64,000 bases of DNA. It comes from Candidatus Gastranaerophilales bacterium (GTDB taxonomy: Bacteria > Cyanobacteriota > Vampirovibrionia > Gastranaerophilales > Gastranaerophilaceae). The translations under genes and the position numbers were made by a program. How positions within the stretch are numbered: the first letter of the stretch is position 1; every line of letters begins with the position of its first letter. The stretch spans positions 1 through 64,000 of the forward strand of contig CALVEB010000009.1 of the NCBI GenBank assembly GCA_944326465.1, written 5' to 3'. Below, in pieces: positions 51,934-61,932 of the stretch. The notes under the pieces are model-generated. The model saw nothing but the letters and a program-made list of their open reading frames with translations. It was not told the origin of the DNA and ran no database searches.

Positions 51934-52923
51934 TTATTTACGTATCGGTAAATATGATTGAGGATAATTGTAATCTTCTTTAAAACCTAAGTGACGATAC
52001 ATTTTGAGAGCCTGAAAATTGTTTGTCTCTGTACATGTATTTACTTCGGTAATAGGGCGGTTTTCGTAATCAACCAGCTGCAAAACTTTTTGCAGCGAGT
52101 TTTTAAGCATGTGTTTTGAAAGCCCTCTGCCCTGATGATCTTTTTTTATTGCAACAATTGGAATATTCACTATCTTTCCGCCTGTTAAATTCATAAAACA
52201 GAAACCTACCGGAATATTGTTACAAAGCAGCACGCTTGTTGCTTCAGGTAAAAATTCCGCATAAATATTGTTCACTATTTTAGATAAAATATCATTTGTT
52301 CCGTCCAGAGACTTGAACCGCGGATCAAAAAGTGCATCTGCGCTGTCTTCAAAAGCTTCCTGAACAATAGGTACAGCTTCCTGAAAATATTCGTTTGACC
52401 ATTCAACTATTTTGTAACATGTATCCATTTCATTAAGTCTTGAAAGGTTTAATATATCGCGGGAATTTGTACCGTGCATTAAAAATCTTAGAACCGCAAT
52501 GCCTACAAAACGAAATCCGTATCGTGCAAGTTCGCTGATGATTGTTTTTTGTTCTCCGAGCATAGGATAACAGACTATTTTATCTTCGCGTTCTTTTTTG
52601 GTTTGTTCCAGAAACTCCTGAACAAGATAACGGCTTCTTTCAAGCAGATTTTCCATATTAAGACAATGGATTATGTTTAACTCAATAGCTTCGGAAATTG
52701 CTGTTGTGTACACACAAAATGCAACGGCTATAGAATTTTCATACATAACCAGACAATTTATTAAGCCTTTCTCATAAGATTCAATAAAATCGTCAAACCC
52801 GAGCGGGGCAAGTTCAAATTTATATTCGGAAACAGCCCTGTTTACAAAATCTTCATAAACAGTTTCAAAGCTCACATAATCTTTTGGTTCAAGTTTTTTT
52901 ACTACTATATTTTCTTCTGCCAT
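51934..52923 (-). CDS. GNAT-family N-acetyltransferase
   Basis: This 329-residue protein has two GNAT-like halves. The C-terminal one carries the acetyl-CoA-binding motif AIKKDHQGRGLSKHML and the closing ETNNFQALKMYRHLGFKE. The N-terminal half looks degenerate. The substrate cannot be inferred. It follows ribBA by 32 bases on the same strand, so it may be at the end of the riboflavin operon. Confidence 0.85.
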   Translation of the reverse strand: MAEENIVVKKLEPKDYVSFETVYEDFVNRAVSEYKFELAPLGFDDFIESYEKGLINCLVMYENSIAVAFCVYTTAISEAIELNIIHCLNMENLLERSRYLVQEFLEQTKKEREDKIVCYPMLGEQKTIISELARYGFRFVGIAVLRFLMHGTNSRDILNLSRLNEMDTCYKIVEWSNEYFQEAVPIVQEAFEDSADALFDPRFKSLDGTNDILSKIVNNIYAEFLPEATSVLLCNNIPVGFCFMNLTGGKIVNIPIVAIKKDHQGRGLSKHMLKNSLQKVLQLVDYENRPITEVNTCTETNNFQALKMYRHLGFKEDYNYPQSYLPIRK

Positions 52924-52955
52924 TGTCTTAATCCTTAATTGTGACCAGATGAAAG

Positions 52956-54164
52956 TTAATTAAACATGTGGTGCATTTTTTCTTTTTTTGTATTCATATA
53001 CCGCTCATTATACTCGTTAATAAAAGGCGGTATTTTAACTATATCATGAATTTTTAATCCGTAACCCTTTAAACCGATGATTTTTTTGGGGTTATTTGTG
53101 ATGAGATTAAAATTATTAAACCCCAGATCAAGAATTATTTGTGCTCCGACGCCGTAATCACGCAAATCAGGCTGGAAACCGAGTGAAATATTAGCCTCAA
53201 CAGTATCCTGCCCGCATTCCTGCAGATGATAGGCTTTGATTTTATTTACAAGCCCTATACCGCGGCCCTCATGCCCGCGAAGATAAATCAAAGCTCCCTT
53301 ACCGTATTCGCTAATCATCTTGAGCGCACTGTGCAGTTGATAATTACAGTCACATTTCAGACTGTGGAAAATATCACCGGTCAAACACTCGCTGTGAACA
53401 CGTATAAGCGGGATTTTATCGGATCCGTCGTCTTTTACAAGCGCAACATGTTCCTGATTGGTGAGTGTGTTTCGGTATCCGTATATTTCAAATTCACCAA
53501 ACTGAGTCGGCAGGTGTGCTTCTGCTTCTCTTGATACAATTCTTTCTGAGCGCAGGCGGTATGCAATCAAATCCGCGACAGTAATAAATTTCAAATTGTG
53601 CTTGTGAGCAAATTCAAAAAGTTCTTCTCTGTGAGCCATGTGTCCGTCTTTAGCCATAATCTCACACATTGCGCCAGCCGGCACATGACCGGCCAATCTT
53701 GCCATATCCACAACAGCCTCAGTGTGGCCTGTTCTTTGCAACACACCGCCACGTCGTGCAACACAAGGGAACAGATGACCCGGACGACGCAAATCTGATG
53801 GTCTGGCATCAGGTGCAAGCGCAACTTCTATAGTCTTTGCGCGATCAAAAGCTGAAATACCTGTTGTTACTCCGTACTTTTCTGCGGCATCAATACTTAT
53901 GGTGAACGCTGTTTTCATACTTTCGGTATTTTGTTCAACCATTTGCGGCAACTCAAGTTTTTCCGCAATTTCAGGTGTTATAGCAAGGCATATCAAACCC
54001 TTACATTCATTTGCCATAAAATGAATTATATCAGGTGTAACCATTTGCCCGGAGCATATTAAATCACCTTCATTTTCACGGTCCTCGTCATCAGCGACAA
54101 TTATTGGTTTTCCGGCTTTAAAATCTTCCAGCGCTTCTTCAATTGTGTTAAACTTATATTCCAT
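52956..54164 (-). CDS. ribBA: Bifunctional DHBP synthase/GTP cyclohydrolase II
   Basis: This 402-residue fusion carries out two steps of riboflavin synthesis. The N-terminal RibB domain has DEDRENEGDLI (metal-binding acids), TGISAFDRAKTIE and RTGHTEAVVDMARLAG. The C-terminal RibA domain has the zinc Cys residues in SECLTGDIFHSLKCDC and RGHEGRGIGL. Both active sites look intact. The start overlaps the ribE stop. ribD and ribH are not in the window. Confidence 0.96.
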   Translation of the reverse strand: MEYKFNTIEEALEDFKAGKPIIVADDEDRENEGDLICSGQMVTPDIIHFMANECKGLICLAITPEIAEKLELPQMVEQNTESMKTAFTISIDAAEKYGVTTGISAFDRAKTIEVALAPDARPSDLRRPGHLFPCVARRGGVLQRTGHTEAVVDMARLAGHVPAGAMCEIMAKDGHMAHREELFEFAHKHNLKFITVADLIAYRLRSERIVSREAEAHLPTQFGEFEIYGYRNTLTNQEHVALVKDDGSDKIPLIRVHSECLTGDIFHSLKCDCNYQLHSALKMISEYGKGALIYLRGHEGRGIGLVNKIKAYHLQECGQDTVEANISLGFQPDLRDYGVGAQIILDLGFNNFNLITNNPKKIIGLKGYGLKIHDIVKIPPFINEYNERYMNTKKEKMHHMFN

Positions 54165-54805
54165 TATAAAAATCCATTCTCCTGTAAAAAGTTTTGAGTA
54201 ATCTTACTTACATTATTGTTCGGGGACAAGAATTTTTCAACATATCTGCCTAAAATATCTGTTTCAATATTAACATTGTCACCTGTTTTCAGTTCTGACA
54301 GAGTTGTGTTGTTAAAAGTATGCGGGATAATTGCGGTTTTAAAGGTATTACCTTTAATTTCCGCCACGGTTAAGCTTACACCGTCTATTGCAACAGATCC
54401 TTTATGTACAACATACTTACATTCTGTTTCCGGAAGTTCAAAATACAGTTCATAAAACTCATCAAAATCAACTTTTCTCACAAATTTTCCAATGCAATCC
54501 ACATGTCCCTGTACAATATGCCCGCCCATACGACTCAACGGGGTAAGTGCGCGCTCAAGATTAACCTTACTGCCTGCTTTAAACTTTTTAAATGTTGTAA
54601 CATTAAGGGTTTCTTTACTAACCTGAACGGTAAATGAAGTATCGTCGAATTTAACAACTGTTTGACAACAGCCGTTAATCGCGATACTATCACCGATACT
54701 TATATCATCAAGAATCTTTTGACAGCGAACAACAAGACGGGCACCGCCATATTCCGGCGTAAAAGCTTTTATATCTCCTGTTTCTTCTATAATCCCTGTG
54801 AACAT
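54164..54805 (-). CDS. ribE: Riboflavin synthase alpha chain
   Basis: This 213-residue enzyme joins two lumazine molecules to make riboflavin. It has the two lumazine-binding repeats (MFTGIIEETGDIKAF at the start, GHIVQGHVDCIGKF in the middle) and the conserved SIAINGCCQTVV and GSVAIDGVSLTVAE. The length is standard. No FMN riboswitch is visible upstream. It is translated just before ribBA. Confidence 0.95.
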   Translation of the reverse strand: MFTGIIEETGDIKAFTPEYGGARLVVRCQKILDDISIGDSIAINGCCQTVVKFDDTSFTVQVSKETLNVTTFKKFKAGSKVNLERALTPLSRMGGHIVQGHVDCIGKFVRKVDFDEFYELYFELPETECKYVVHKGSVAIDGVSLTVAEIKGNTFKTAIIPHTFNNTTLSELKTGDNVNIETDILGRYVEKFLSPNNNVSKITQNFLQENGFL

Positions 54806-55223
54806 AATTATATTATATCATAAAAATTATACCGCACCTTTTCCATTTATATATTTTTGGGGGAAACTTTTATATTTTAATGAAAAGTATAGGATCTGGT
54901 AAAACATAAATTGCAATAATTGCAAATCTAAAGAATTGTTTTGTATTTTTAAAGACATTTCTTAGTAATTCAATGTTATCAATAAATAAGTTTTTCTATT
55001 GTATTAAACAATAATTAAATGCAGATAACTGTTCTGAATAAAAAGCACGTCTGTAATTCATTTCCCTATTTTATTACAAACATTTTTGTTGGGGTAGAAA
55101 CAACCTACAACTACAACTTGTCGCGTTAATCGTGGTGCCGTATAAATGATGGCTTGATTTAGTTTATGCTGGTTGGGCTTTCAGACCAACTATAAAACTT
55201 TTTCTTTTTACCCAAAAAGTAAC
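54806..55223. other. Intergenic region between ribE and tRNA-Met
   Basis: This AT-rich gap has no reading frame with a ribosome binding site. GTTGG/CCAAC near 55166-55188 can pair. I see neither an FMN riboswitch nor a second tRNA. Confidence 0.5.
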
Positions 55224-55284
<61 letters not shown>

Positions 55285-55295
<11 letters not shown>

Positions 55296-55660
55296 AGAGT
55301 ATAAGCTGGATTTTCGGGATTAATTGTGGCGGCGGTAGCGGCGCTACCTAGCCTCTCTCAAAAATAATCCACTGGATTATTTTTGTTCGGCAGAGTGCCA
55401 CAGTCCCAGAGTATAAGCTGGATTTTCGGGATTAATTGTGGCGGCGGTAGCGGCGCTACCTAGCCTCTCTCAAAAATAATCCACTGGATTATTTTTGTTC
55501 GGCAGAGTGCCACAGTCCCAGATATTAAATTGTAAATTGGGTGTTCTTGTGGCCAAAGTAGCCGATGCTACTTTTCCTCTCACTTAAACAATCGCACCGG
55601 ATTATTTTTGTTTGACAGAGTGCCACAAACCCAGATATTTAATTATCACTTCCCGAACCT
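55285..55660. repeat. Tandem array of ~112-bp units containing the tRNA 5' end
   Basis: GCCACAGTCCCAG recurs at 55285, 55397 and 55509, and a variant at 55622, a period of 112, 112 and 113 bases. Units 1 and 2 are identical to the eye, unit 3 has drifted and unit 4 is partial. Each full unit carries GGTAGC/GCTACC and a perfect AAAAATAATCC/GGATTATTTTT hairpin. Unit 3 keeps a GTAGC/GCTAC pairing in different sequence. Confidence 0.85.
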
Positions 55661-55758
55661 ATCGCCGGCACAGGATTTGTACAACATATTTATTATTTAA
55701 TCTGAAAAACAGAAAAAAATCAACCCCTTATTTAAAAATCATGTTATAATATAATCAA

Positions 55759-57432
55759 ATGAATGAGCAGCTTAAACAAACTCTTAAACTTCTGCCGTCG
55801 CTTCCGGGGTGTTATATATATTATAACAAGGAAGGCGAAGTTATCTATGTCGGAAAGGCCAAAATCCTTAAACGACGCGTCTTGAGTTATTTCAACCGCA
55901 AGCACCATGACAGTGTTAAAGTTCAGGTTCTGGTTTCTCAAATTGAAAAACTCGAATATATAATCACCAACACAGAAGTTGAAGCACTTATTCTTGAAAG
56001 TCATTTAATAAAAAAACACAAACCCCGTTATAATATTCTATTGAAAGATGACAAAAAATACCCGTATTTTCTCATTACAGATGAAGATTTTCCACGCATT
56101 TCAATTGTCCGCAAAAAAAATCTAAACCCCGAAAAAGGCCGCTATTACGGGCCTTATACAGATATACGCGCAATGCATGCCACATTAGATTTTCTCAAAA
56201 AAGTTTTTCCGCTCAAGCAATGCAAATCCCCTAAATTCCGCGACAGACCTTGTCTTTATTACCATATCGGCCGCTGTCTTGCCCCATGCCAGCAGATGGT
56301 GTCCAGTGAAGAATACAAGGCGCTCGTTCATCAGGCTGAACTCTTTCTCGCCGGAAAGCAATCCGAATTAATGAAACAGCTGCAAGAGCAGATGCAAAAA
56401 TACGCGGATTCTGAACAGTTTGAAAAAGCCGCCAAGCTTCGCGACAGCTATATGGACTTGAAAAAAACTCTCGAAAAACAAAAAGTCGTTTATGAAAATA
56501 CCAAACTCAATGAGGACGTAATCTCTCTTCTTGCAGATGACGGTATTTTCGCAATAGTAATTCTCATGATTAGAGAAGGACGACTCATTGATAAAAAAGA
56601 CTTTGTTTATGAGGTCGAAGAAGACGACAGAACAGAATTTTTCGCAACTTTCTTCAAAGAATACTACAGCACGCTTACGCTTGGATATCCCGACAGAATT
56701 GTATCAAATGAACTGGAAGCTATAGGCGAAAAGGCACTTTATGAAGAGTGGCTGCAAATCCTTGCTCAGAAAAAAGTTAAAATTTCATACGGAAAATCCG
56801 CTCAAGGTAAAGAACTTCAGGCGCTCGCTGATAAAAATGCAAAAGTCGTTCTTGATAATGCAAAACTTTCAAAAATGTCCAAAATTAGAGACGATTTCAA
56901 TGAAATAGGTTCCTATCTGGCTGAAAAACTTTGCCTTAAAAACTTCCCGCACAGAATTGAATGTTATGATATTTCGCATATTCAGGGCACAAACACAGTT
57001 GCATCTATGGTCACTTTCATAAACGGCTTAAGTAAAAAATCCGAATATAAAAAGTTCAAAATAAAATCAACAGAAGGTAAGCCGGATGACTTTCTTTCTA
57101 TGAAGGAGGTCTTGACCCGCCGGTTATGTCATCTCGGCGAAAAAAACTGGGACAAACCTGATTTAATGATAATAGACGGCGGCAAAGGCCAGCTTTCCAG
57201 TGTTATGGAAATAATCAAAGAATTAGGCGTTGAAGGTATTGATGTTGTTTCTCTTGCAAAACGCAATGAAGAAGTATTTTTGCCTGAACAGTCTGAGCCG
57301 GTGCTTTTACCACGAAATTCAAGTGCTTTATTCCTGTTCCAGCGCATCCGTGATGAAGCACACAGATTCGCAATTACATATCACAGAAAATTACGTTCAA
57401 AATCCATGACTAAAAAAGCTGATACTAATTAA
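55759..57432 (+). CDS. uvrC: Excinuclease ABC subunit C, short form
   Basis: This 557-residue nuclease makes both incisions in nucleotide excision repair. It has the GIY-YIG domain (PGCYIYYNKEGEVIYVGKA), GRYYGPYTD, the CLAPC Cys pair, a UVR motif (FEKAAKLRDSYMDLKK) and the RNase H-like domain (ECYDISHIQGTNTVASMV, DLMIIDGGKGQL). It stops just after RDEAHRFAITYHRKLRSKSM, so the usual C-terminal helix-hairpin-helix pair is missing. TATAAT (55745-55750) lies nine bases before the ATG, with no ribosome binding site, so the mRNA may be leaderless. Confidence 0.92.
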   Translation: MNEQLKQTLKLLPSLPGCYIYYNKEGEVIYVGKAKILKRRVLSYFNRKHHDSVKVQVLVSQIEKLEYIITNTEVEALILESHLIKKHKPRYNILLKDDKKYPYFLITDEDFPRISIVRKKNLNPEKGRYYGPYTDIRAMHATLDFLKKVFPLKQCKSPKFRDRPCLYYHIGRCLAPCQQMVSSEEYKALVHQAELFLAGKQSELMKQLQEQMQKYADSEQFEKAAKLRDSYMDLKKTLEKQKVVYENTKLNEDVISLLADDGIFAIVILMIREGRLIDKKDFVYEVEEDDRTEFFATFFKEYYSTLTLGYPDRIVSNELEAIGEKALYEEWLQILAQKKVKISYGKSAQGKELQALADKNAKVVLDNAKLSKMSKIRDDFNEIGSYLAEKLCLKNFPHRIECYDISHIQGTNTVASMVTFINGLSKKSEYKKFKIKSTEGKPDDFLSMKEVLTRRLCHLGEKNWDKPDLMIIDGGKGQLSSVMEIIKELGVEGIDVVSLAKRNEEVFLPEQSEPVLLPRNSSALFLFQRIRDEAHRFAITYHRKLRSKSMTKKADTN

Positions 57433-58459
57433 TCATATTAGCAAGTTTGAATAAGTAGTCATCTTTTGTGCTTGATTGAAATCCACGCGGAATAAAGTTT
57501 TCTTTAAATTTTTCAACCGCATATCTGTCTGTCATGCCGGAAATATAATCTGTTACAATTCTTTCGATTTTACTTTCATCACAGTATGGTTTAAGCATAT
57601 CAACATATAACGCAAAAAGTTCTTTTATAACCCTGCGCGCCTTTTTTTCTTCAAGCTTGGCCGGAGAATCAACATATACATTTTCAAACATCCATTCGCG
57701 GAGTTTTGTTGTGTAATACCAGCCTTCTTCACTCATCGCAACTTTAGGCATATCAAGCGAATTAAACACAACTTCGTTTATCATTTTGTCTAATCGTTTG
57801 CTCTGAATAGATGAAAAATACTGAATACAATCTTTGGGCAAATCGCTTTCGGATATTATGCCTGCACGGATTGAATCTTCAATATCATGATTGATATACG
57901 CTATTTTATCAGCAAGCTGTACTACCTGCGCCTCGGGTGTTTTAGGAACATATCCCCAGGTATGTGTTAAAATACCGTCAATTGTTTCGCGGCAAAGGTT
58001 TAAATCTTCAAGCACTTCAACAACTCTGACACTCTGGATATTATGGTGAAACCCGCCTTTTACAAGTTCATCCAGAACACCTTCTCCGCAATGTCCGAAA
58101 GGCGTGTGTCCCAGATCATGTCCCAGTGCAATAGCTTCTGTTAAATCTTCATTCAAGGCAAGCGAACGCGAAATTGTTCTTGCAATTTGTGAAACTTCAA
58201 GCGTATGCGTTAAACGCGTTCTAAAATGGTCATCAAAAGGTGATAAAAACACCTGTGTTTTGTGTTTTAAACGTCTAAAGGCTTTTGAATGTAATATTCT
58301 ATCCCTGTCACGCTGAAAACACGTTCTTAAATTACATTCATCTTCAAGTTTTTTGCGTCCTTTGGAATTCACGCTTTTGGTCGCGAAATCACTTAATATT
58401 TCAAGTTCTCTTTGTTCCAGATGTTTACGTATAATATTTTTTTCTTCGGTTGATGACAT
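57425..58459 (-). CDS. dgt: Deoxyguanosinetriphosphate triphosphohydrolase-like protein
   Basis: This 344-residue HD-domain enzyme cleaves dNTPs, releasing triphosphate. I start it at MSSTEEKNII, with AAAGGA upstream. The HD motif residues are in RLTHTLEVSQIARTI and ALGHDLGHTPFGH, and QVVQLADKIAYINHDIEDSI supplies the last Asp. The length fits the type 2 Dgt family. Its end overlaps uvrC by eight bases on the opposite strand. Confidence 0.92.
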   Translation of the reverse strand: MSSTEEKNIIRKHLEQRELEILSDFATKSVNSKGRKKLEDECNLRTCFQRDRDRILHSKAFRRLKHKTQVFLSPFDDHFRTRLTHTLEVSQIARTISRSLALNEDLTEAIALGHDLGHTPFGHCGEGVLDELVKGGFHHNIQSVRVVEVLEDLNLCRETIDGILTHTWGYVPKTPEAQVVQLADKIAYINHDIEDSIRAGIISESDLPKDCIQYFSSIQSKRLDKMINEVVFNSLDMPKVAMSEEGWYYTTKLREWMFENVYVDSPAKLEEKKARRVIKELFALYVDMLKPYCDESKIERIVTDYISGMTDRYAVEKFKENFIPRGFQSSTKDDYLFKLANMIN

Positions 58460-58503
58460 ACAATATCCTTTCAAAAGGATTATAACAGAAAAATATTTAT
58501 GTC

Positions 58504-59865
58504 CTATACGGCTTTTGTATTAGATTTTTGAGCCAGATGTTTTTGTCTGTACTCATCAACTTTAGTACCGACTTTGTTCATCAACATACCGGAAAGAGTA
58601 CTCAAAATAAGAGCACTGCCGCCTGAAACAAGTGTTGCCCCCAGATATAATGATGTTGCAATCGCACTGAGTGCCGGAATTCCGTATTTTAAAGAAACAG
58701 AAATCCGCTCATCATTATCTTCTGCTTTTGTAAGACCTGCTCCGACAGTTGCAAGACCGACAACCATGGACAAAAAGTCTGTAGGGGCTGAACCAAGCTG
58801 CAAATCACGGAGTTTATCAAAGAATTTGTCTGTCTCCAACTGAACCGCCCTATCCAGTTTATTGCGTGCTGCCATAGCAGTTTGCTGCATTTTTTGAAAA
58901 TCTTCGGGTGAAAGTAATTCTTTATAGATCTTCATTATTTCATCCAGATGACCGTCTCTTTCTGCGCTGCCTGTAATTATATCTCTATACCAGTTAACTT
59001 TTTTCTGCAAGAACGATTTATCATTTTGCAATATTGCTTCTGGCAGGAATGTATCGTAGAGTTCTTTATTTTTATAATTTTCTTTGACATTGCCGAAACT
59101 CAGATCCCAAACTTTTTCCTCCAGATTTAACATAGCTTCTTTAGCATTTTTGTAACGGCCCTGAACAGCGTTTTTGCCAAAGTATCCGTTGAAGGTTTGC
59201 GCCATATTTAATTTTTTATCATTAATGACCATAAGCCATTCTTTTGCCGTCAAAGTTTTTCCGTCGATTGTAACGACTTTTTTAGGATTGGCAGCTATGA
59301 TTTTATTATCTGCCGCGCCAAAAACTTCATACAAACGGTTAAATCGGTTACGGGCATTTTCATAACCGTTGAGTACTGTTTTGCGGCTAAATCTTTCAAA
59401 CACACCCGTGATTTTTTGGGCAATTTTTCGGGTCGCCTTTGTCTTATTCATTAATTTTGCAAATAATATATCTTTAAAAGCTGACGCGTTATTTATACTG
59501 TTAAAATATTCGGCAGCTTTTTCGGTTTTGTTCAAAGAATACCGGTAAAATCCGGCCATTCTGGACGTTTTAGCTTCTTCGGATAATTTATCCAAACGTT
59601 TTTCCAATACGCCTTTTAATTTTTCCAGCTTCTTTGTAAAACCTTTTGGCATCCCTTTCATCAGAGCGAGAACGCCGAAACCGAGCAATACAGCAGAGGT
59701 AGCTATTGTAATACCAAGTTTATGACTATGTTTTTCTTTCTCTTCACTATCAGCGGTAGTTGTTGACGATGGCACAGTAAGATATGGTGCATTACTGGTT
59801 AAAGTAAAATTGCTGAATGCATCCGGTTTATTATAAAATGTATTTGCACTAACCGTATTAATCAT
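58504..59865 (-). CDS. Membrane protein of unknown function
   Basis: This 453-residue protein starts with an Asn/Ser/Thr-rich segment, one membrane helix (LGITIATSAVLLGFGVLAL, about 50-68), a large basic helical region (70-370), and two or three hydrophobic segments near the end (FLSMVVGLATVGAGL, ATSLYLGATLVSGGSALIL). I recognise no family. It follows lpxB by 73 bases on the same strand, but its N-terminal MINTVSANTF style is shared with other proteins unique to this lineage. Confidence 0.75.
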   Translation of the reverse strand: MINTVSANTFYNKPDAFSNFTLTSNAPYLTVPSSTTTADSEEKEKHSHKLGITIATSAVLLGFGVLALMKGMPKGFTKKLEKLKGVLEKRLDKLSEEAKTSRMAGFYRYSLNKTEKAAEYFNSINNASAFKDILFAKLMNKTKATRKIAQKITGVFERFSRKTVLNGYENARNRFNRLYEVFGAADNKIIAANPKKVVTIDGKTLTAKEWLMVINDKKLNMAQTFNGYFGKNAVQGRYKNAKEAMLNLEEKVWDLSFGNVKENYKNKELYDTFLPEAILQNDKSFLQKKVNWYRDIITGSAERDGHLDEIMKIYKELLSPEDFQKMQQTAMAARNKLDRAVQLETDKFFDKLRDLQLGSAPTDFLSMVVGLATVGAGLTKAEDNDERISVSLKYGIPALSAIATSLYLGATLVSGGSALILSTLSGMLMNKVGTKVDEYRQKHLAQKSNTKAV

Positions 59866-59938
59866 ATAACTACCTGCTATAATAAAAACACAAAAATCAG
59901 GAATATTGCTTGTGTCAGGCAGTTTTTGTAACCAAATA

Positions 59939-61063
59939 TTACAATGTTAGTATTGAATTTATCTCTTTTGCTGTTTCTACAGCAGAATTTTTGTCAGATA
60001 GACAGGATTTTACTTCGCCTAACAGTTGTATATATTTTTCTCTATAAACAGAATCATATAATATCTTTTCAATTTCATAAGATATGTTTTGAGCATTAAC
60101 CTGTCCCTGAATAATCTCCGGCACAATATCTTTACCGGTAATTATGTTAGGCAGCGAAACTTTATTTATACATCTCACAATAAGATAAATAAGATAAAAC
60201 AGCCATGGTCCTCTATAGGCAATAATCATAGGGGTTTGATAAAGAGCCGCCTCAAGTGCAACAGTGCCGGAAGCCAGAATTAAAGCGTCGGCAACGCTTA
60301 AAAGCGCCTGATTTTCGCCTTTAATAACTTTGATATCTGCATTTTTCAAATATTTTTTATAAGTTTTGTCAGAAAGGTTGGGCGCTTGAGATATACAGAA
60401 TTGCAAGTCCGGATGTTTTTTTTGTAGTTTTTTTACTGTTTTTAAAAATACCCCCATAAGCTGATTTAATTCAAACACTCTTGAACCCGGGAAAACCGCG
60501 ACAAGTTTTTTATCCGGATTAAGCCCGTGAGATTCAAAAAAAGTTTTTCGGTTAGCTTTTTCAGGAAGCTGTTGAACTAGCGGATGACCGACATAAAGTG
60601 TTTTTATTCCGTAACTTTCGTACATTTCTTTTTCAAACGGAAAAATACACAAAACTTCGTCTATATTTTTTTTAATTGTATTTATACGCCATTTACGACT
60701 TGCCCAGACTTGCGGCGGGATATAATAACAAACCTTTATTCCGGTATTTTTAAGATGTTTGGAAATATTCAGGTTAAAAGCGCCGTAATCTATTAAAAGT
60801 ACTAAATCAGGCTTATAGATATTTTTCAAATAGTCTATAGTACGCTTACCCAGTAAAATATGATCAATAATAATTTTAGGTGAAAGTCCGACAGCCCCCA
60901 TTTTCTTCTGGTCAGACAAAAGTTTAACCCCTTGCGCTTTGAGATTTTCGCCGCCAATGCCTTCTATAATTATATCAGGATTTAGTGTTTTTAAAGCTTT
61001 TGCGACTTTTGAGGCATGGATATCGCCTGAATAGTCACCGGTAATTATAAAAATCTTTTTCAT
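59939..61063 (-). CDS. lpxB: Lipid-A-disaccharide synthase
   Basis: This 374-residue glycosyltransferase (GT19) joins UDP-2,3-diacylglucosamine and lipid X. It starts ITGDYSGDIHASKVAKAL, has GGENLKAQG, the YYIPPQVWASRKWR motif, FPGSRVFELNQ and ILASGTVALEAALYQTPMI. Length and motifs are normal. The start is two bases after the lpxI stop, so the two are translationally coupled. Confidence 0.95.
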   Translation of the reverse strand: MKKIFIITGDYSGDIHASKVAKALKTLNPDIIIEGIGGENLKAQGVKLLSDQKKMGAVGLSPKIIIDHILLGKRTIDYLKNIYKPDLVLLIDYGAFNLNISKHLKNTGIKVCYYIPPQVWASRKWRINTIKKNIDEVLCIFPFEKEMYESYGIKTLYVGHPLVQQLPEKANRKTFFESHGLNPDKKLVAVFPGSRVFELNQLMGVFLKTVKKLQKKHPDLQFCISQAPNLSDKTYKKYLKNADIKVIKGENQALLSVADALILASGTVALEAALYQTPMIIAYRGPWLFYLIYLIVRCINKVSLPNIITGKDIVPEIIQGQVNAQNISYEIEKILYDSVYREKYIQLLGEVKSCLSDKNSAVETAKEINSILTL

Positions 61064-61065
61064 AC

Positions 61066-61881
61066 TTATACTGCCATTATTACAATATTATTATCATCAG
61101 CAAACTTAACAACTTTTTCTTGCTCAACAATAATTGTTTCATTAGCCTCTACTGCCAGCAAATGAGCTTTGTATTTTTTCATTGTTTTCAATGTTCTCAA
61201 TCCCACTGCAGGAATATCAAACCTTTTGTCCTGCGCCGGTTTTGATACTTTTACAACCACGGCGTTTTTCTTTGCAAGTTTTGCTCCGCGGCGAATACAG
61301 CAGTCAGTTCCTTCTATAGCTTCAACGGCCATTACCATTTTGTCTTTAATAACAACTGATTGTCCGACATCGACCTTACCCATTTCTTTTGCAAGCCAGA
61401 AACCATAATTAACATCTTCCATTTGCTCTTCTGTAGGTTTATGTTTTCCAAGAACGCCTGACGGCACCATTAAATTCTTGATAAAAATTGTTTGATCTAA
61501 TACGGCAATACCGGATTTTTCAAACTCTTTAACTATCAAAAGCATGACTTCATCATCATTCAGACGTTTGACTGTTTTTAATAATTCAATAGCGCGCTTA
61601 TCAAACTTGTGAAGCTGCAGCAGTACTCTTTTATGAACCTTGCCTAAAAATGTTGCCTGTTTAATTTCTTCATCCTGTAATATTTTTTCTATTCTGTTTA
61701 CTTCTCCCGGATGGCAGGAATAAACTTTTGAACAGTATTTTTTTAACTGATTAACATTATCGTTAGCAAGTGAAATACAAACGACTTCAAACCCGTTTTC
61801 CTTTGCATACTGCGCCATTCTGACCGGTAAACTTCCGTCACCTGCTATTAATCCCTGTTTATGTTCTAACATTATTGACAC
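61066..61881 (-). CDS. lpxI: UDP-2,3-diacylglucosamine pyrophosphatase LpxI
   Basis: This 271-residue DUF1009 protein makes lipid X from UDP-diacylglucosamine and replaces LpxH in many lineages. It shows GLIAGDGSLPVRMAQYAKENG, ATFLGKVHKRVLL and CIRRGAKLAKKNAVVVKVSKP. I start it at the GTG at 61881, eight bases after AGAGGG; an ATG three codons later is possible. It sits between the aldolase and lpxB genes. Confidence 0.93.
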   Translation of the reverse strand: MSIMLEHKQGLIAGDGSLPVRMAQYAKENGFEVVCISLANDNVNQLKKYCSKVYSCHPGEVNRIEKILQDEEIKQATFLGKVHKRVLLQLHKFDKRAIELLKTVKRLNDDEVMLLIVKEFEKSGIAVLDQTIFIKNLMVPSGVLGKHKPTEEQMEDVNYGFWLAKEMGKVDVGQSVVIKDKMVMAVEAIEGTDCCIRRGAKLAKKNAVVVKVSKPAQDKRFDIPAVGLRTLKTMKKYKAHLLAVEANETIIVEQEKVVKFADDNNIVIMAV

Positions 61882-61932
61882 TTTGATGTCCCTCTTTCTG
61901 CTTTTTGATAAAAAGATTATAACACAAGAATA

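Noticed and set aside
54806-55223. Possible FMN riboswitch upstream of ribE
   Set aside because: I looked for the conserved RFN blocks in the region and found none.
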